A model generated the notes under the pieces. It was not told the origin of the DNA. It was given only the letters and a program-made list of their open reading frames with translations, and ran no database searches. 64,000 nucleotides of DNA from Cryptomeria japonica (lineage: Eukaryota; Streptophyta; Pinopsida; Cupressales; Cupressaceae). The stretch spans positions 667,042,352 to 667,106,351 of the forward strand of contig NC_081412.1 of NCBI RefSeq assembly GCF_030272615.1, read 5' to 3'. Both the position numbers and the translations under genes were made by a program. Shown one piece after another: positions 53,814 through 64,000 of the stretch. Each line of letters opens with the position of its first letter. The stretch's first letter is position 1.

Positions 53814-55306
53814 AAAAATCTAACAAAGTTGTTGATTCATTGAGAAGGAGAGGGAATTTGTTGATAGAGATGAGAGTGACAGTATAAGGATTTGAGGAAT
53901 TGAAGACCTTGTATAATGATAGCCCATATTTTGCAGAACCTTGGAAAGCATGTAAAGAACCGGTTATGGTAGATAGAAGTAAGTGGTTGGATTATTTCAT
54001 TCAGGATGGAATGTTATTTAGAGGATTTCACTTGTGCATACCTAAGAGTTCTATGAGGGAGAATCTGTTAAAGGAGAAACATAGTGGAGGATTGGCCAAA
54101 CACTTTGGTATTGACAAAATAGTAGCACTGATGAGTAAGCAATGCTTTTGGTCCCGGATTCATAAGGATGTTAAGAAATATGTGCAAAGTTATAGAGTTT
54201 GTCAAGTTGCAAAAGGGAGTAGTTAGAATGTGGGATTGTATAAACCTTTGACAGTACCGGTAAGACCTTGGGAGGATATAAGCATGGATTTCATACTCAG
54301 ATTGCCTAAAAGACAGAGAGGGAATGATTCTATATTTGTGGTGGTGGATAGATTATTGATGATGGCTCATGTCATACCTTGTAAGAAGACATCAGATGCA
54401 TTACATGTAGAAAACCTATTTTTCAAGGAAGTGGTGGGATTACATGGATTACCTAAGAGCATAGTTTCAAACAAAGACACTAGGTTTGTTGGCTCTTTTT
54501 GGAGAACACTTTGGAAGAAGATGAAGATGGATTTGATGTTTCATTCTACTTTTCACCCACGGACTAATGGATAAATGGAGGTAGTTAACTAGAGCTTGGG
54601 AAATTTGTTGATATGTTTAGTTGGAGATAAAACCGAAAGTTGGGATTTAATTTTAGCACAAGTAGAGTTTTCCTACAATAATTGAGTAAATAGGAGTACC
54701 AGAAGAACATCTTTTGATATTGTTACTAGACTACATCCTAGAGGTATAGAATAATTAAGAGATGGTAGCAGTGAAGATAGGAGAAGTTCAAAAGTAGAAG
54801 ACTTTGCAGATCACATGGCAACCTTGCATATTCAAGTTAAGCAACATTTGGAAGATATGAACAACAAGTATAACGAGAAGGTAGATGAGAAGAGGAGACA
54901 TAAGGAATTTGAAGTTGGTAATGAGGTGATGATGTATCTGAGAAAAGAGAGATTCCTGGCTGGAACCTATAATATGTTGCAGATGAAGAAGTTTGGACCT
55001 TGTAAGATTTTGAGGAAATTCAATTTTGGAAATACATATGAAGTGGAGTTGTTAGATGACTTGAATATATCACCTGTACTCAAAATTGTAGATCATCATG
55101 AGTATCATCAACCAGAATTCAGTGAAGACAGTGTTGCAGACTTGGAGAAACAGTTAACCCAGAAGGAACCGGATCAGATTGAAGATATTTTGGATAGTAG
55201 GATTGGGAGTAGAACCCAGAGCAGTCAGTATAAGGAGTATCTTGTGAAGTGGAAGGATAGACCAGTTGAAGATTTATCTTGGATTTCTCAAGTAGAGGTG
55301 GACTGA
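53814..55306 (+). pseudogene. pol: Ty3/gypsy chromovirus pol remnant: integrase plus chromodomain
   Basis: It starts at the end of RNase H (SNKVVDSLRRRG, matching the usual NKVADALSRR). Then comes the integrase zinc site with HSGGLAKHFG and VCQVAKG (the first Cys of the CxxC is lost). The core has ISMDFILRLPK (first Asp), SNKDTRFVGSFW (second Asp region), then a stop where TDGQTE is expected before VVN. The tail carries LKIVDHHEYHQ-type GPF/Y-region sequence (FGPCKILRKF) and ends in a chromodomain (IEDILDSRI, YKEYLVKWKDRPVEDLSWIS, about 55,170-55,300). Upstream gag, protease and RT are absent, removed or displaced by the abutting LTR. At least four stops or frameshifts. Confidence 0.88.
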
Positions 55307-56749
55307 CTTGGTTTTCCTCTAACCCCAACAAAGTGAGAGACTCACTTTTTTTCTTTAACCCCAAATGTCTAATGCAGGAGAATCCCCGGTTCATGGCAAT
55401 CTTGCATCAACTAAAATATTTTCTTTATGTTTTTCTTTCTGTTTGCAGTTTTAATATTTATTTCTATGTGTACCGGTTTTGGCTCACCTGATCTTGTGGA
55501 GTTGAATTCTATTTGAAGACTTGATCATCTTTCTTATTTATAGACTGCATCGCATTTGGATCATTTTTCGGCAATGTATCGCTATCGGTTTCCTTAACAA
55601 TTTCTTGTTATCGGTTGACAATTTTTGTTACCAGTTGACAGTTTTTGTTACTAGTTGCTTGGACCTATTTTGGTGATCTATTGGAACCCCTACCAAATCT
55701 TGCAGAGCCTTGAGCATTGATTTCAATGTTCTTTGGCATGTGGCCGACCTTTTCCTATGATCTACACTTCATCCTTTGGCTTTTTCAAAGGAATCTCTTG
55801 GTAGAGGCTGACCTTGTTGGTTTTACACGTTAGGTCTTGTTCTTCGGGTTTTTATCCCTTTTTGGGCTGATAGGATCCCCTTGGATCTTATAAATCATGG
55901 TAATTTAATAATATTATTTATCTAAGGTTGAAGATAGAACATAGAAGATAGATCTAAGGATTTGAGGTCTCGTTTGAGACCTTTCCAATATTTTGAGCAT
56001 GTTCTAGCAGGCCTATGAGCTGGTTTTCTGTAACCTGGATTGTTTTCGATTGGTTGTAATCAATTTTCATATTATAATTCAATCCGTTCTACATTGCCTC
56101 CATCATATCTTTGTGTTTTTTTTGTGTTTACTCTTGCTGACTATTGGGATTTTTAATTGAAATTGAGGTTGTAATATTAATTGACAACTCAAGGATTTAT
56201 ATTCACACTAAGCAACCCTTCATGAACTAGAAGCTACATTTATCAACCCAGGGATGTGAACTTGAAATGAGACAGCACTGTATGTGCACTATGGAAGCCT
56301 TCTAAGTTGTTATTTTAGTTGTGTATAGAAAATAAACTCAGAATAATAAACTGAATTGAAAACATGACAATGCTGGAAATAAAACTAACTACACAACAGT
56401 GGTTGTAGGAAGACTGGTTATTTGCAACGGCAATGGCTACAGGATGACTATTCTAAATGTGCTGAAAAAATAACCTATCATAACCATATCACTAATTAAA
56501 GTAAAGCATAATGAATAAAAATCTAAACTACATATGATGACATTGTAGTTCCTCAAGTGGCCCTTGCTTGAGTTGCTTTAATCTTTCATTAGCGTTCCAT
56601 ATTCAATAGACAAGCTTCAATGTTTAAATAATCTTCTTATTGCAAATCAAATATTATATGGATATGTATCAAACTTACTGATTGAAATTGGACACCATTA
56701 ACAAGACTCAACACTAATTGGATACTATATAACATTTAAGTCATTAATG
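55307..56749. other. No recognised gene; possible chromovirus 3' LTR
   Basis: Sequence after the chromodomain includes ACCGGTTT and repeated TTGTTA(T/C)C(G/A)GTTGAC words near 55,580-55,660. A second LTR copy for comparison is missing, so boundaries cannot be set. Confidence 0.35.
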
Positions 56750-56973
56750 GACAGGCGGGAGAAGGGAGAGGCTTTGCATTTGAATTCAAGGCAGGGCAAG
56801 AAACCCTGCAATGGATAGGCGAACCAGGGGGAGCAAGGAAAGGATGATTCATGGAACTACCCAGATTCCTCTAAGTTGAATGGAAAGGACCCAGTGGATG
56901 GGGACCCATAAGCAGGCAACAAGCCTATCAATCGTGATGGGAAAATGGAGAATCACGTGTTGGAGACATTCCT

Positions 56974-58120
56974 ATGCAGGGACCTGTTCAAAGGGATAGC
57001 GGTCATTCTTGGACTTCTCTATTCGGTGTCAAACTGAGTGGAAAGTCCTCTCTCCCTCCAGTTCATAATATCTTAGACCTAGAAAAAGGTAGATTTTCTA
57101 TTGAAATTCTAGACCCTGTTATTGAGCATAATATTAAACTTATGGCAATGACATTGGTTGGAAACATTTTGGGCCCGAGGCCAAATATTGATATTGTTAG
57201 GGAATTTGCTAAACATAAATGAGAACTTAAAGTTCAAGTAGAGATCATTGCTATGTCCAAAGGGGCACTATCAATGGCTTTTTCTTGTAAGGAAGACATG
57301 TCAAGGGTTCTCTATGATGGCCCTTGGCTGATCGGTAAATCAACACTCGCTTTACAAAAATGGTCGCCTAAGATGGACCTAAATGAATCCTTTTTTTCAC
57401 AAGCTCCAGTTTGGGTCAAACTATCGGGCCTTCCCTTAGAGTTCTAGGTGGAAGATGCCTTTAAAGGAATTGCTATTTCCTTCGGTGAACTCCTTTCTAT
57501 GGATCCTATCACAGCTGCTAAAAGAAGACTTACCTTTGTCAGGATCTGTGTGGGAGTTATACAACACATAGACATTACCTTATCAATTGAGATTAACTCT
57601 AGATTGGGAAAATGGATCCAACCAATGGAATATGAAAGTGTCCTTTTCTCTTGTTTTCATTGCAAAAAATCGAGACATACAGGAAGGAAATGCCCTCTTC
57701 GGGTTGTCAAAGAGAAAGAAAAGAAAGAAAAGGCAATGCAATGGAAAGAAAAAAAACCCTTTTAAGCAACTCGAGGGCTCCAAAAAAGAGAAAATGATTG
57801 AAGAGGCCCAGAGTGTCATCATCACTGACATGATAGAACAACAAGAGAATATTAATATGGCAAACCAAGAAATACCTTTGCTTGAAGATGGTAAAGAGGA
57901 TCAAACAGGAAAAGACAATAGAGAACAACAAAATATTAATCAAGAGGATCAACGAAGTGATAACCTAGAAGATGGAGAAATACAAGTGGTGTTACAGGAC
58001 AACGAGGAAGCAGATTCTAATCACATTATGGAAAACACCACCAGAGACGGGCCTAGTACTAACTATGAAGAAGCCCAAAATTATTTGATCCTTGGAGGAA
58101 TCTCGTTGTCAGAATCATAA
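56974..58120 (+). pseudogene. LINE ORF1 (DUF4283 / zinc knuckle), broken
   Basis: DUF4283-like blocks: FSIEILDPVIEHNIKLMAMT, then EDMSRVLYDGPWLIGKSTLAL, then APVWVKLSGLPLEF, separated by stops at about 57,220 and 57,447. A CCHC knuckle, CFHCKKSRHTGRKC, near 57,655 is followed by a Lys-rich stretch and a frameshift into an acidic Gln/Glu-rich tail to 58,120. ORF1 proteins bind LINE RNA. Confidence 0.8.
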
Positions 58121-58478
58121 TAATCGGTGGAGATGCTGAAATCCACTTTCCAGCAGTCACCAATGACCTCACTGCTTAATATAAGTACTAAGATGGTTGA
58201 GGTTGAAGATGTTGACCAGAAAATAACCACCCAAAATATTCGAGGAAGATTTTCATACAAATGAAGTAGCGAATCAAAAGAGGGGGAAAAAAAGGGTTGA
58301 AATCTACCCTTCAGGCTAATTCAGTCAAGACAAGAAACCAGACCAAAGTTGATACGCATTTTAACCCCTCTCCTCCTTGGAGGGAAAAAAAGAGATAGAT
58401 CAGAGATCAAGAGGAAAGAAAGAATATAGCGGATGGCACTCAATTGACCATCCATGAGGTATGTTCCCTAGTTAGAAA

Positions 58479-59030
58479 ATGAAAATTATTTCATGGGATA
58501 TTCATGGATTGAATAGTCCACATAAACAGGACGTTCTCAGAAATTTAGTTAGAGAACATAAATTGGACATTGTTATTATCCAAGAAACTAAAATGACAAA
58601 AGCAAAAGTAGAAAAGATTAACCTTTTTAAGGATGGGGAAGTTTTTGGCAGTAGCTCAGATGGTGCTTATGGGGGCATTTCCATTTTCTGGAATCTTAGG
58701 CGAGGTTCTGGGGAGCCAGTCAAGCAGGATAGCAATTTAGCTTTTATCAGGTTTCATCACATTGGGGATGGCACGTCTTTTCTCCTTACCAATATTTATG
58801 CCACTAATAATAGACTTGGTAGAAGTAAATTCTGGAAGAAGATGGAAGCTATTTGGGCTCTTTATAAGGAGGATATGTGGATTGTTATGCGGGAATTCAC
58901 ACCCCTCTCTATGACAACAAGAAATTTGGAGGTGTCCCTTCTCAACTAGACAGTAGAATGGATCTTTTAAACTTTATCAACAACCAAGGTCTGCAAGATA
59001 TTGATATCCAAGGGGATAATTTTACCTAGA
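58479..59030 (+). pseudogene. LINE endonuclease domain (ORF2 start), broken
   Basis: ORF2 starts MKIISWDIHGLNSPHKQD (the Asn of the usual NxRG motif is altered to WDIHGLN). It continues with IVIIQETKM (catalytic Glu) and GGISIFWN. The expected GDFN motif has become REFT, which removes catalytic residues. A frameshift follows near 58,947. Confidence 0.85.
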
Positions 59031-59039
59031 TGAACAGGA

Positions 59040-61100
59040 GGAGATCTCATTCAAGTCAGACTTTACAAGGCCCTTATTTTGAATGAGTGGTTTAACAATT
59101 ATCAATGCTCCCTTTCTGCTATCTCTAGGATTGGTTCTGACCACTTTCCTGTGGTTTTTGTTGTTGACAATACAATTGTTAAAAGAAACTTCTCATTTAG
59201 ATTTGAAAGGATGTGGTTGGACCACCCTAATCTTGAGAAGGTCATTGAGATTTGGTGGTCTATTGATGTCAAAGGTACAACTATGCATATAATGGCTAAA
59301 AAATTAAGGAACGTGAAAGACAATATTTAAAAATAGAACAAGGAGATTTTCAGAGATCTGTTTGCTACCAAGTCCAAAACCCAGCTGGAACTCAAGGAAA
59401 TGCAGGATAAAATCCAAAGTAGTGGATACAATGAAGTATCAATTAGGGAGGAAAATGAAGTGCTTGTGAAGTACCATAAGATTATCATAAGAGAAGAAGA
59501 ATTCTGGAAACAAAGGTCTAGATCTCTATGGCTTAAAGATGGGTACAAAAATGCCAAATTCTTCCATATGACTGCTATGAAACACAAGGCTACAAATAGA
59601 ATCTCTAAGCTAAGAATTGGGGGAACTAAAACGAGGTAAGATGATGAGATTGGGAAGGAAGCCAGGAACATTTTCATCTCCCTTCTCTCAGTAGATAGTG
59701 GTTTGGATGGTCACTCCCAAAGTGCCCTCCTAGAGAACATTCCTTCAATCATTAATGAGGTTAAGAACAAGGCTTTGGTGGCCATCCATTTTGAGGAGGA
59801 AGTTAAAAAGGTTTTTCTTTTGATGGTAATAAAGCCCTTGGCCTGGATGGATTATCATTGTTCTTCTTTCAATCCTTTTGGGACATCCTCAAAAGTGATG
59901 TGGTTAAAGATGTGTAGGAGTTTTTTGGGGCTAGAATTATCTTATAGGAACTCAATGCTACTTTCTTATTTCTGATCCCCAAATGCCCGGGGGCTAACTC
60001 TATGGATAAGTTCCGACCGATAAGCTTATGCAACTCTTTCTATGAAATCATTTGTAAGGTGGTCATAGGCAAACTGCTAAGGGTTCTTCCTTTGATCATT
60101 GTGCCCCAACAGAGTGGATTTGTTCCCGATAGACAAATCCTTGACTCTTTCATTTATATCCATAAAAACATTCACTCGCTAGTGGATTCGAATAAACAAG
60201 GATTTCTTATGAAGTTGGATCTATCAAAATCCTATGACAGTGTTGACTAGAGATTCTTGGTTAAGGTGCTTGGTTCTTTCAACTTTGATGCTAGTTTTAT
60301 TCAGATGATTGATCAGCTTATGTCGAACCCTTCTTTTTATGTTAATGTGAATGGTGTGCCTTCCCCCTTCTTCAAAACTTCTAGGGGCATTAGGTAGGGG
60401 GATCCCATATACCTTGTTCTCTTCATCATTATGGCTGAATGTCTGGGTAGATTTATTAGTAAATATGTTTCTCTAGGGATTCTTTGTGGTATCCCACCCT
60501 CTTCTGGTTTTAGAGCCTGTACCCATCAAAAATTTGTTGATGATACTATGTTAATGGGTATGTCTACTATCAAAGAAGTGTGCAATTTGAAGAACCTTCT
60601 CAACACTTATAGTTTGGCCTCGATTCAAACTATCAATTGGGAGAAAAGCTCTATTTTCTTCTTCAACACGCCAGAGGACAAACAAATGAGGATGGCCTGG
60701 ATCCTTGGGTGCCAAATCGGTAAGCCTCCTTCTATCTACCTTGGTCTCCCTTTGGGTTTGAAACCTTTGGAGCTATTCTAGAATGGTCTTGTGGATAGAT
60801 TTAGTAGAAAGCTGGCTGGTTGGAAATGTACCCTTCTTAGTCAAGGTGGAAAAATCTAGCTTTTAAAATCTTCTCTTTAGAGTCTTCCGATGCATGCTTT
60901 AAGCCTCTTCAAAACTCCTGGAAAATTTGCTTAAGCTATTGAGAAAATTCAGAAAGCCTTCCTTTGGTCTGGGGTTGAGGAGAAGAAGACAATGGCTCTC
61001 ATATCCTGGAATAATGTGTGTAAACCCAAAAACAAGGGTCTAGGCTTAAGGAATATCAGAACCTTGAACAAAACTCTTATTGCCAAACAAACCTATAGAA
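59040..61100 (+). pseudogene. LINE reverse transcriptase domain, broken
   Basis: End of the endonuclease (SRIGSDHFPVVF, about 59,130), a linker with WLKDGYKNAKFFH, then the RT: FRPISLCNSFYEIICKVV, QSGFVPDRQILDS, FLMKLDLSKSYDSVD-stop, and the active site FVDD at 60,533-60,544 (family norm F/YADD). Then INWEKSSIFF and YLGLPLG, followed by the thumb-like KGLGLRN segment. Stops at 60,248, 60,393, 60,779 and later. Confidence 0.88.
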
Positions 61101-61189
61101 CCTATCAGGGAAAAGGAGAATGGGATGATATCTGAAAGGATAATTACTTACGGGAGGTTCCCACCATAGAAGATTTCCTTGTCTCTAAT

Positions 61190-61850
61190 GAGATACCAAA
61201 TGAATCTTTCATTTGGAATAGTGTTATCTAGGTTGAAGGTATTGCTAGTTTAGGCAATATCTTGGCTATAAGTTATGGTAGGAAGGTGGATTTTTGGGAT
61301 GATGCTTGGATTGGAGGATCCCCTCTTAAGAAGAGTGCCTCTCGGATGCTCATCCAAAACTGTAAGGGGAAGTTCGGTGCCAAATTGGCTGATTACTGGA
61401 AAGATCAAAAGTGGGTGGACCTCAGCTCAATTGATCCCAACCTAAAGAAGGTAAACTTAATGGTCAACCATGTTATCTTAAATAAAAGAAGGGAAGACCA
61501 CATGGTGTGGAGCAGGACCTCTTTAGGGACTTATTCGGTCTCATTTGTTGTCCTTTTTTTGGCTCAATCCCTAGACCCTACTCTTTGCTAGGCTAAGGGT
61601 TGGTATCCAGGTTTGACTCCTATAATCAATATCTTTTTGTGGATCCTTTTGCAATATAAGATTTTAACTACTAATAATTTGAGAAAGAGGGGCTTTTGTA
61701 TTCCTAACAAATGTTATCTTTGTCTTAATAATGAGGAATATGTGAACCATATTTTTATACATTATCCTTTTGTTCTTCCTATCTATGGGATATATTTTCA
61801 AATTTGGGGGTTGAATTGGGTTTTCCTAGGGTAGATTCAAGACTATTTCA
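61190..61850 (+). pseudogene. LINE zf-RVT region, broken
   Basis: GRKVDFWDDAWIGGSPLK, then FLWILLQYKILTTNNLRKRG and CYLCLNNEEYVNHIFIHYPF, the metal-binding motif with one Cys changed. This is the same domain as in the fragment at 3.35-4.02 kb. Confidence 0.8.
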
Positions 61851-62129
61851 GAAGCTGGCACTATACTACCTATAACCCCACCATAAGAAATCTATGGAAG
61901 TTTTCATTTTCTCATATCCTTTGGGGTATATGGAAAGAGAGGAATAACAGAATATTCGGGAATGATATTAATACCTCTGAAGTGGTGTGGGCCAAGATAA
62001 AATATAATTGTTTTGAGAATGTGACAGCTAGGGGTGAGCATTGTTGTAATAATAAGGAGGACTTTGATGTTCTTAAGTGCTGGAATATCCTAGCCTACAT
62101 GGGCACCAACATCAACCAAATCAAAAGAA

Positions 62130-62560
62130 GTATGTGTAGCTGGTCTTTTCCCCCAAATGATTATTTTAAGGCCAACTTTGATGGTGCTGCGAAAGGGAAC
62201 CCTAGACCTGCTAGTTGTGGTGGAGTTATCCGGAATGGTGCTAGATTTTGTACTGGGGTGGTTTCCTATCCCTTGGGGATTCAAACTAATCATCTGGTAC
62301 AAGCTATGAGGGCCCTCCAGACCATGAAATTAGCCTATAATTTGGGTGTCAACATGTTATGGTTGGAAGGTGACTCTAAAAACATTATTAATTGCCTCCT
62401 TGGTAAACACCAACCCTCGTGGATGATTAAAAACATCATTGATTCCGCCAGGGAGTTACTTTAGGGGTTTGAAAAATGCCAAATTTTCCATGTTTACAGA
62501 GAGGCCAACAGGTGTGCTACCTGGGTTGCTAATGAGGCAGTTTGGAGCGAGAAAATCATG
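62130..62560 (+). pseudogene. LINE RNase H domain, degenerate
   Basis: KANFDGAAKGNPRPASCGGV holds the first catalytic Asp. The catalytic Glu position reads VQAMRALQTMKLA (Gln for Glu). LEGDSKNIINCL holds the third. HVYREANRCATWVAN has Thr where the last Asp is expected. A stop interrupts near 62,462. Confidence 0.85.
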
Positions 62561-62764
62561 AACTAGAATTTTGAGGGGGAGCTCCCTTATGCGGCACATG
62601 ATATCTTAACTTATGAAAGATTTCATGGTAAGCAAGGCCGGATTTGAAATCATTTCCTGAGGTGATAGGGGCGGTCGTGGTAGTGGGAATTAGTTTTGTA
62701 TGCAACTGAGAAGGAGGTGCAGTAATAATTATAGGATCACTTTACATGCTTTATGGGTGCTTTT

Positions 62765-63303
62765 TTCCCTATCGAACAGAAGTATTAGAAATTTCCACCA
62801 AATTCTAGTGGTTTCTCACAGTAAGTTCATTGCGAAGAAAGGTATTTGTAGGAATTTATAGTTGATAGACTTCAATAACATTATGGGGGTAAATCACAAG
62901 AGAACAAAGGCTACCACTATTGATAAATGGATGAACCATCCTCAAGTCTAGGTGGTACTTCAAGCTTGCAAGATGACTGATTTCATGGAGAGAATGCAGG
63001 AAAAACAACCTGAGATTACGAGAATTTTCAAGAAGGGCTAGAATAAAGGCACATTAACTATTGGCAACAGGAAGGTCAAGGTGACTGAAACTATGATCAC
63101 TGAGGCAACAGGTCTTCTGATGGATGACATCATGTTCTATAGGGACAAAAATATTCCAGATGCTATCGTGAAGAAATTTCTGAAGGATGAGGAAGAGAAA
63201 GCCAGATCGACGAAGGGCAGCCATACCTACTACTCGCCAAAGCTAATTAAGTTAATTTGGTGTAGGATTTTTCTTTTTATTATGGTGAAGAGGATAAAAG
63301 ACT
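62765..63303 (+). pseudogene. Unrecognised coding relic, possibly retroelement-derived
   Basis: One frame gives protein-like sequence through several stops: NNIMGVNHKRTKATTIDKWM, DFMERMQEKQPEITRIFKKG, VTETMITEATGLLMDDIMFY and KFLKDEEEKARSTKGSHTYY. The last 74 codons (63,081-63,303) are open. It resembles repetitive plant ORFs of unknown function found near LTR elements, but I cannot name a family. Confidence 0.4.
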
Positions 63304-64000
63304 AGTGAGATGGATTAGATAACAAATATGCAAATCAAACATATAATCACATGAAATCCAAAGACATAATTTGAAATTCTCAAAACAAGAATGAAATGCA
63401 TATACCTCACAAACCAATACCTTCTCCTTCGGATGGAACTTGATGAAGTGAAGGCACCCTTGGATGATGCTCTACTTGATGTGGATATCTCTCCAATGTT
63501 GTGTATAATATGAAAGGGATTTTAGGAGGATGATATGGACAAAATGGTTAAGTGTGGATGAGATGTGATTTGGACATGATAAGGTTACTAAGATGATTTC
63601 CTAGGCTCAAAAGGGCAGCATAAGATTACTAAACTTGGAGATGATCAATGAAGGGATGGAGTCCTCAATTTATAGGAAGAGGAGAGGAAGAATGGATGGT
63701 TAGGATGGATCCAAGATGAAGAGCTAGGATTGCTTGTGAGCTCACACAAGGTCCAAGAGAGGGTGTGGAGACCAAGAGATATGTCTTAAAGGCATTTCTT
63801 GTCTCCACAGTCCTCAAGGTGCATTGGGAAGACTTCCCAAGGCACCTTGAGAAGAGAAAGGTGCATTGGGAAGACATCCCAATGCACCTTGAGAGGAGCA
63901 AGGGATGTGACATTCCTTGAAGAATGGAGAGGAGGAATTAAAAATTCTCCAAAAAGGGATGATCATGGGGATTAGAGGAATAAGAAGGAATTAAAAATTC
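63304..64000. other. Noncoding, LTR-like text with twin hairpins
   Basis: No coding sequence. The region is rich in GGATGATATGG/GGAGGA words and contains the hairpins at 63,813-63,890. The window ends inside it. Confidence 0.4.
63813..63890. repeat. Two tandem inverted repeats (hairpins)
   Basis: The first hairpin pairs CTCAAGGTGCATTGGGAAG (63,813-63,831) with 63,833-63,851, one mismatch in 19, one-base loop. The second pairs AAGGTGCATTGGGA (63,858-63,871) with 63,877-63,890 perfectly, loop AGACA. All four arms share the core AAGGTGC-TTGGGA. Confidence 0.9.

Larger units (their letters stand above)
56750..62670 (+). mobile_element. L1-type plant LINE, near full length, inactive
   Basis: The order is ORF1 (DUF4283-like plus CCHC knuckle), then ORF2 with AP-type endonuclease, reverse transcriptase, zf-RVT and RNase H. 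This is typical of plant L1 elements carrying a C-terminal RNase H. Dozens of stops and frameshifts interrupt it. The 5' start is set by the Gly/Arg-rich leader, and no poly(A) or target duplication was recognised, so the ends are approximate. Confidence 0.85.

Overview
This is a nuclear window from a vascular plant. It is AT-rich and dominated by old, decayed retroelements, with very little intact host coding sequence. The mix (a Sirevirus-type Copia element, a chromodomain Ty3/gypsy remnant, plant L1-type LINEs, a tRNA-iMet-primed TRIM, a pogo-type transposase relic, and GT-AG introns in an HMA-domain gene) fits a large seed-plant genome. A gymnosperm is plausible, but that is an inference; nothing here fixes the species.

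Layout. 1-1.9 kb: no recognised gene. 1.89-2.22 kb: a complete 332-bp TRIM whose LTRs each carry a tRNA-like sequence with A and B boxes. 3.35-4.02 kb (-): LINE fragment with a zf-RVT domain. 5.4-8.64 kb and 17.99-18.64 kb: an unclassified repetitive region split by a full-length Sirevirus-like Copia element (8,646-17,981, TSD AAAGG), which itself holds a 345-bp solo LTR (TSD CAAGG). 18.99-20.19 kb (-): the only convincing host material, the TATA box and first two exons of a heavy-metal-associated (HMA/HIPP-type) protein gene amid locally duplicated segments, plus a candidate first exon of another gene. 23.1-26.66 kb: about 3.6 kb of degenerate CCCTAA telomere-like sequence with kilobase-scale higher-order duplication. 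26.79-28.23 kb: a 180-bp palindromic element split by a 1,255-bp solo LTR (TSD ATATG). 29.5-32.5 kb: an old non-autonomous LTR element encoding a G-patch and two CCHC knuckles. 32.7-33.6 kb: LRR pseudogene fragment (-) and a small ORF with a 21-residue duplication (+).

37.87-39.63 kb and 51.48-51.61 kb: a pogo/Tigger-like DDE transposase gene interrupted by an 11,847-bp LTR element on the minus strand (1,521-bp LTRs, TSD GCAAG, PPT and PBS present). That element shows no recognisable protease, RT, RNase H or integrase. It carries a proline-rich ORF of about 540 residues and Gln-rich/coiled-coil gag-like remnants. 53.8-55.3 kb: chromovirus integrase-chromodomain remnant abutting a Copia-type LTR end. 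56.75-62.67 kb: near full-length but heavily mutated L1-type LINE (ORF1, endonuclease, RT, zf-RVT, RNase H). 62.8-63.3 kb: unrecognised coding relic. 63.8-63.9 kb: twin hairpins.

The nesting order is readable from target-site duplications: LARD-like element into pogo transposase, solo LTR into palindrome, solo LTR into Sirevirus LTR, Sirevirus into older repeat. The strongest candidates for something undescribed are the TRIM with tRNA-like LTRs, the LARD-like element with its repeated-motif ORF, and the G-patch LTR element.
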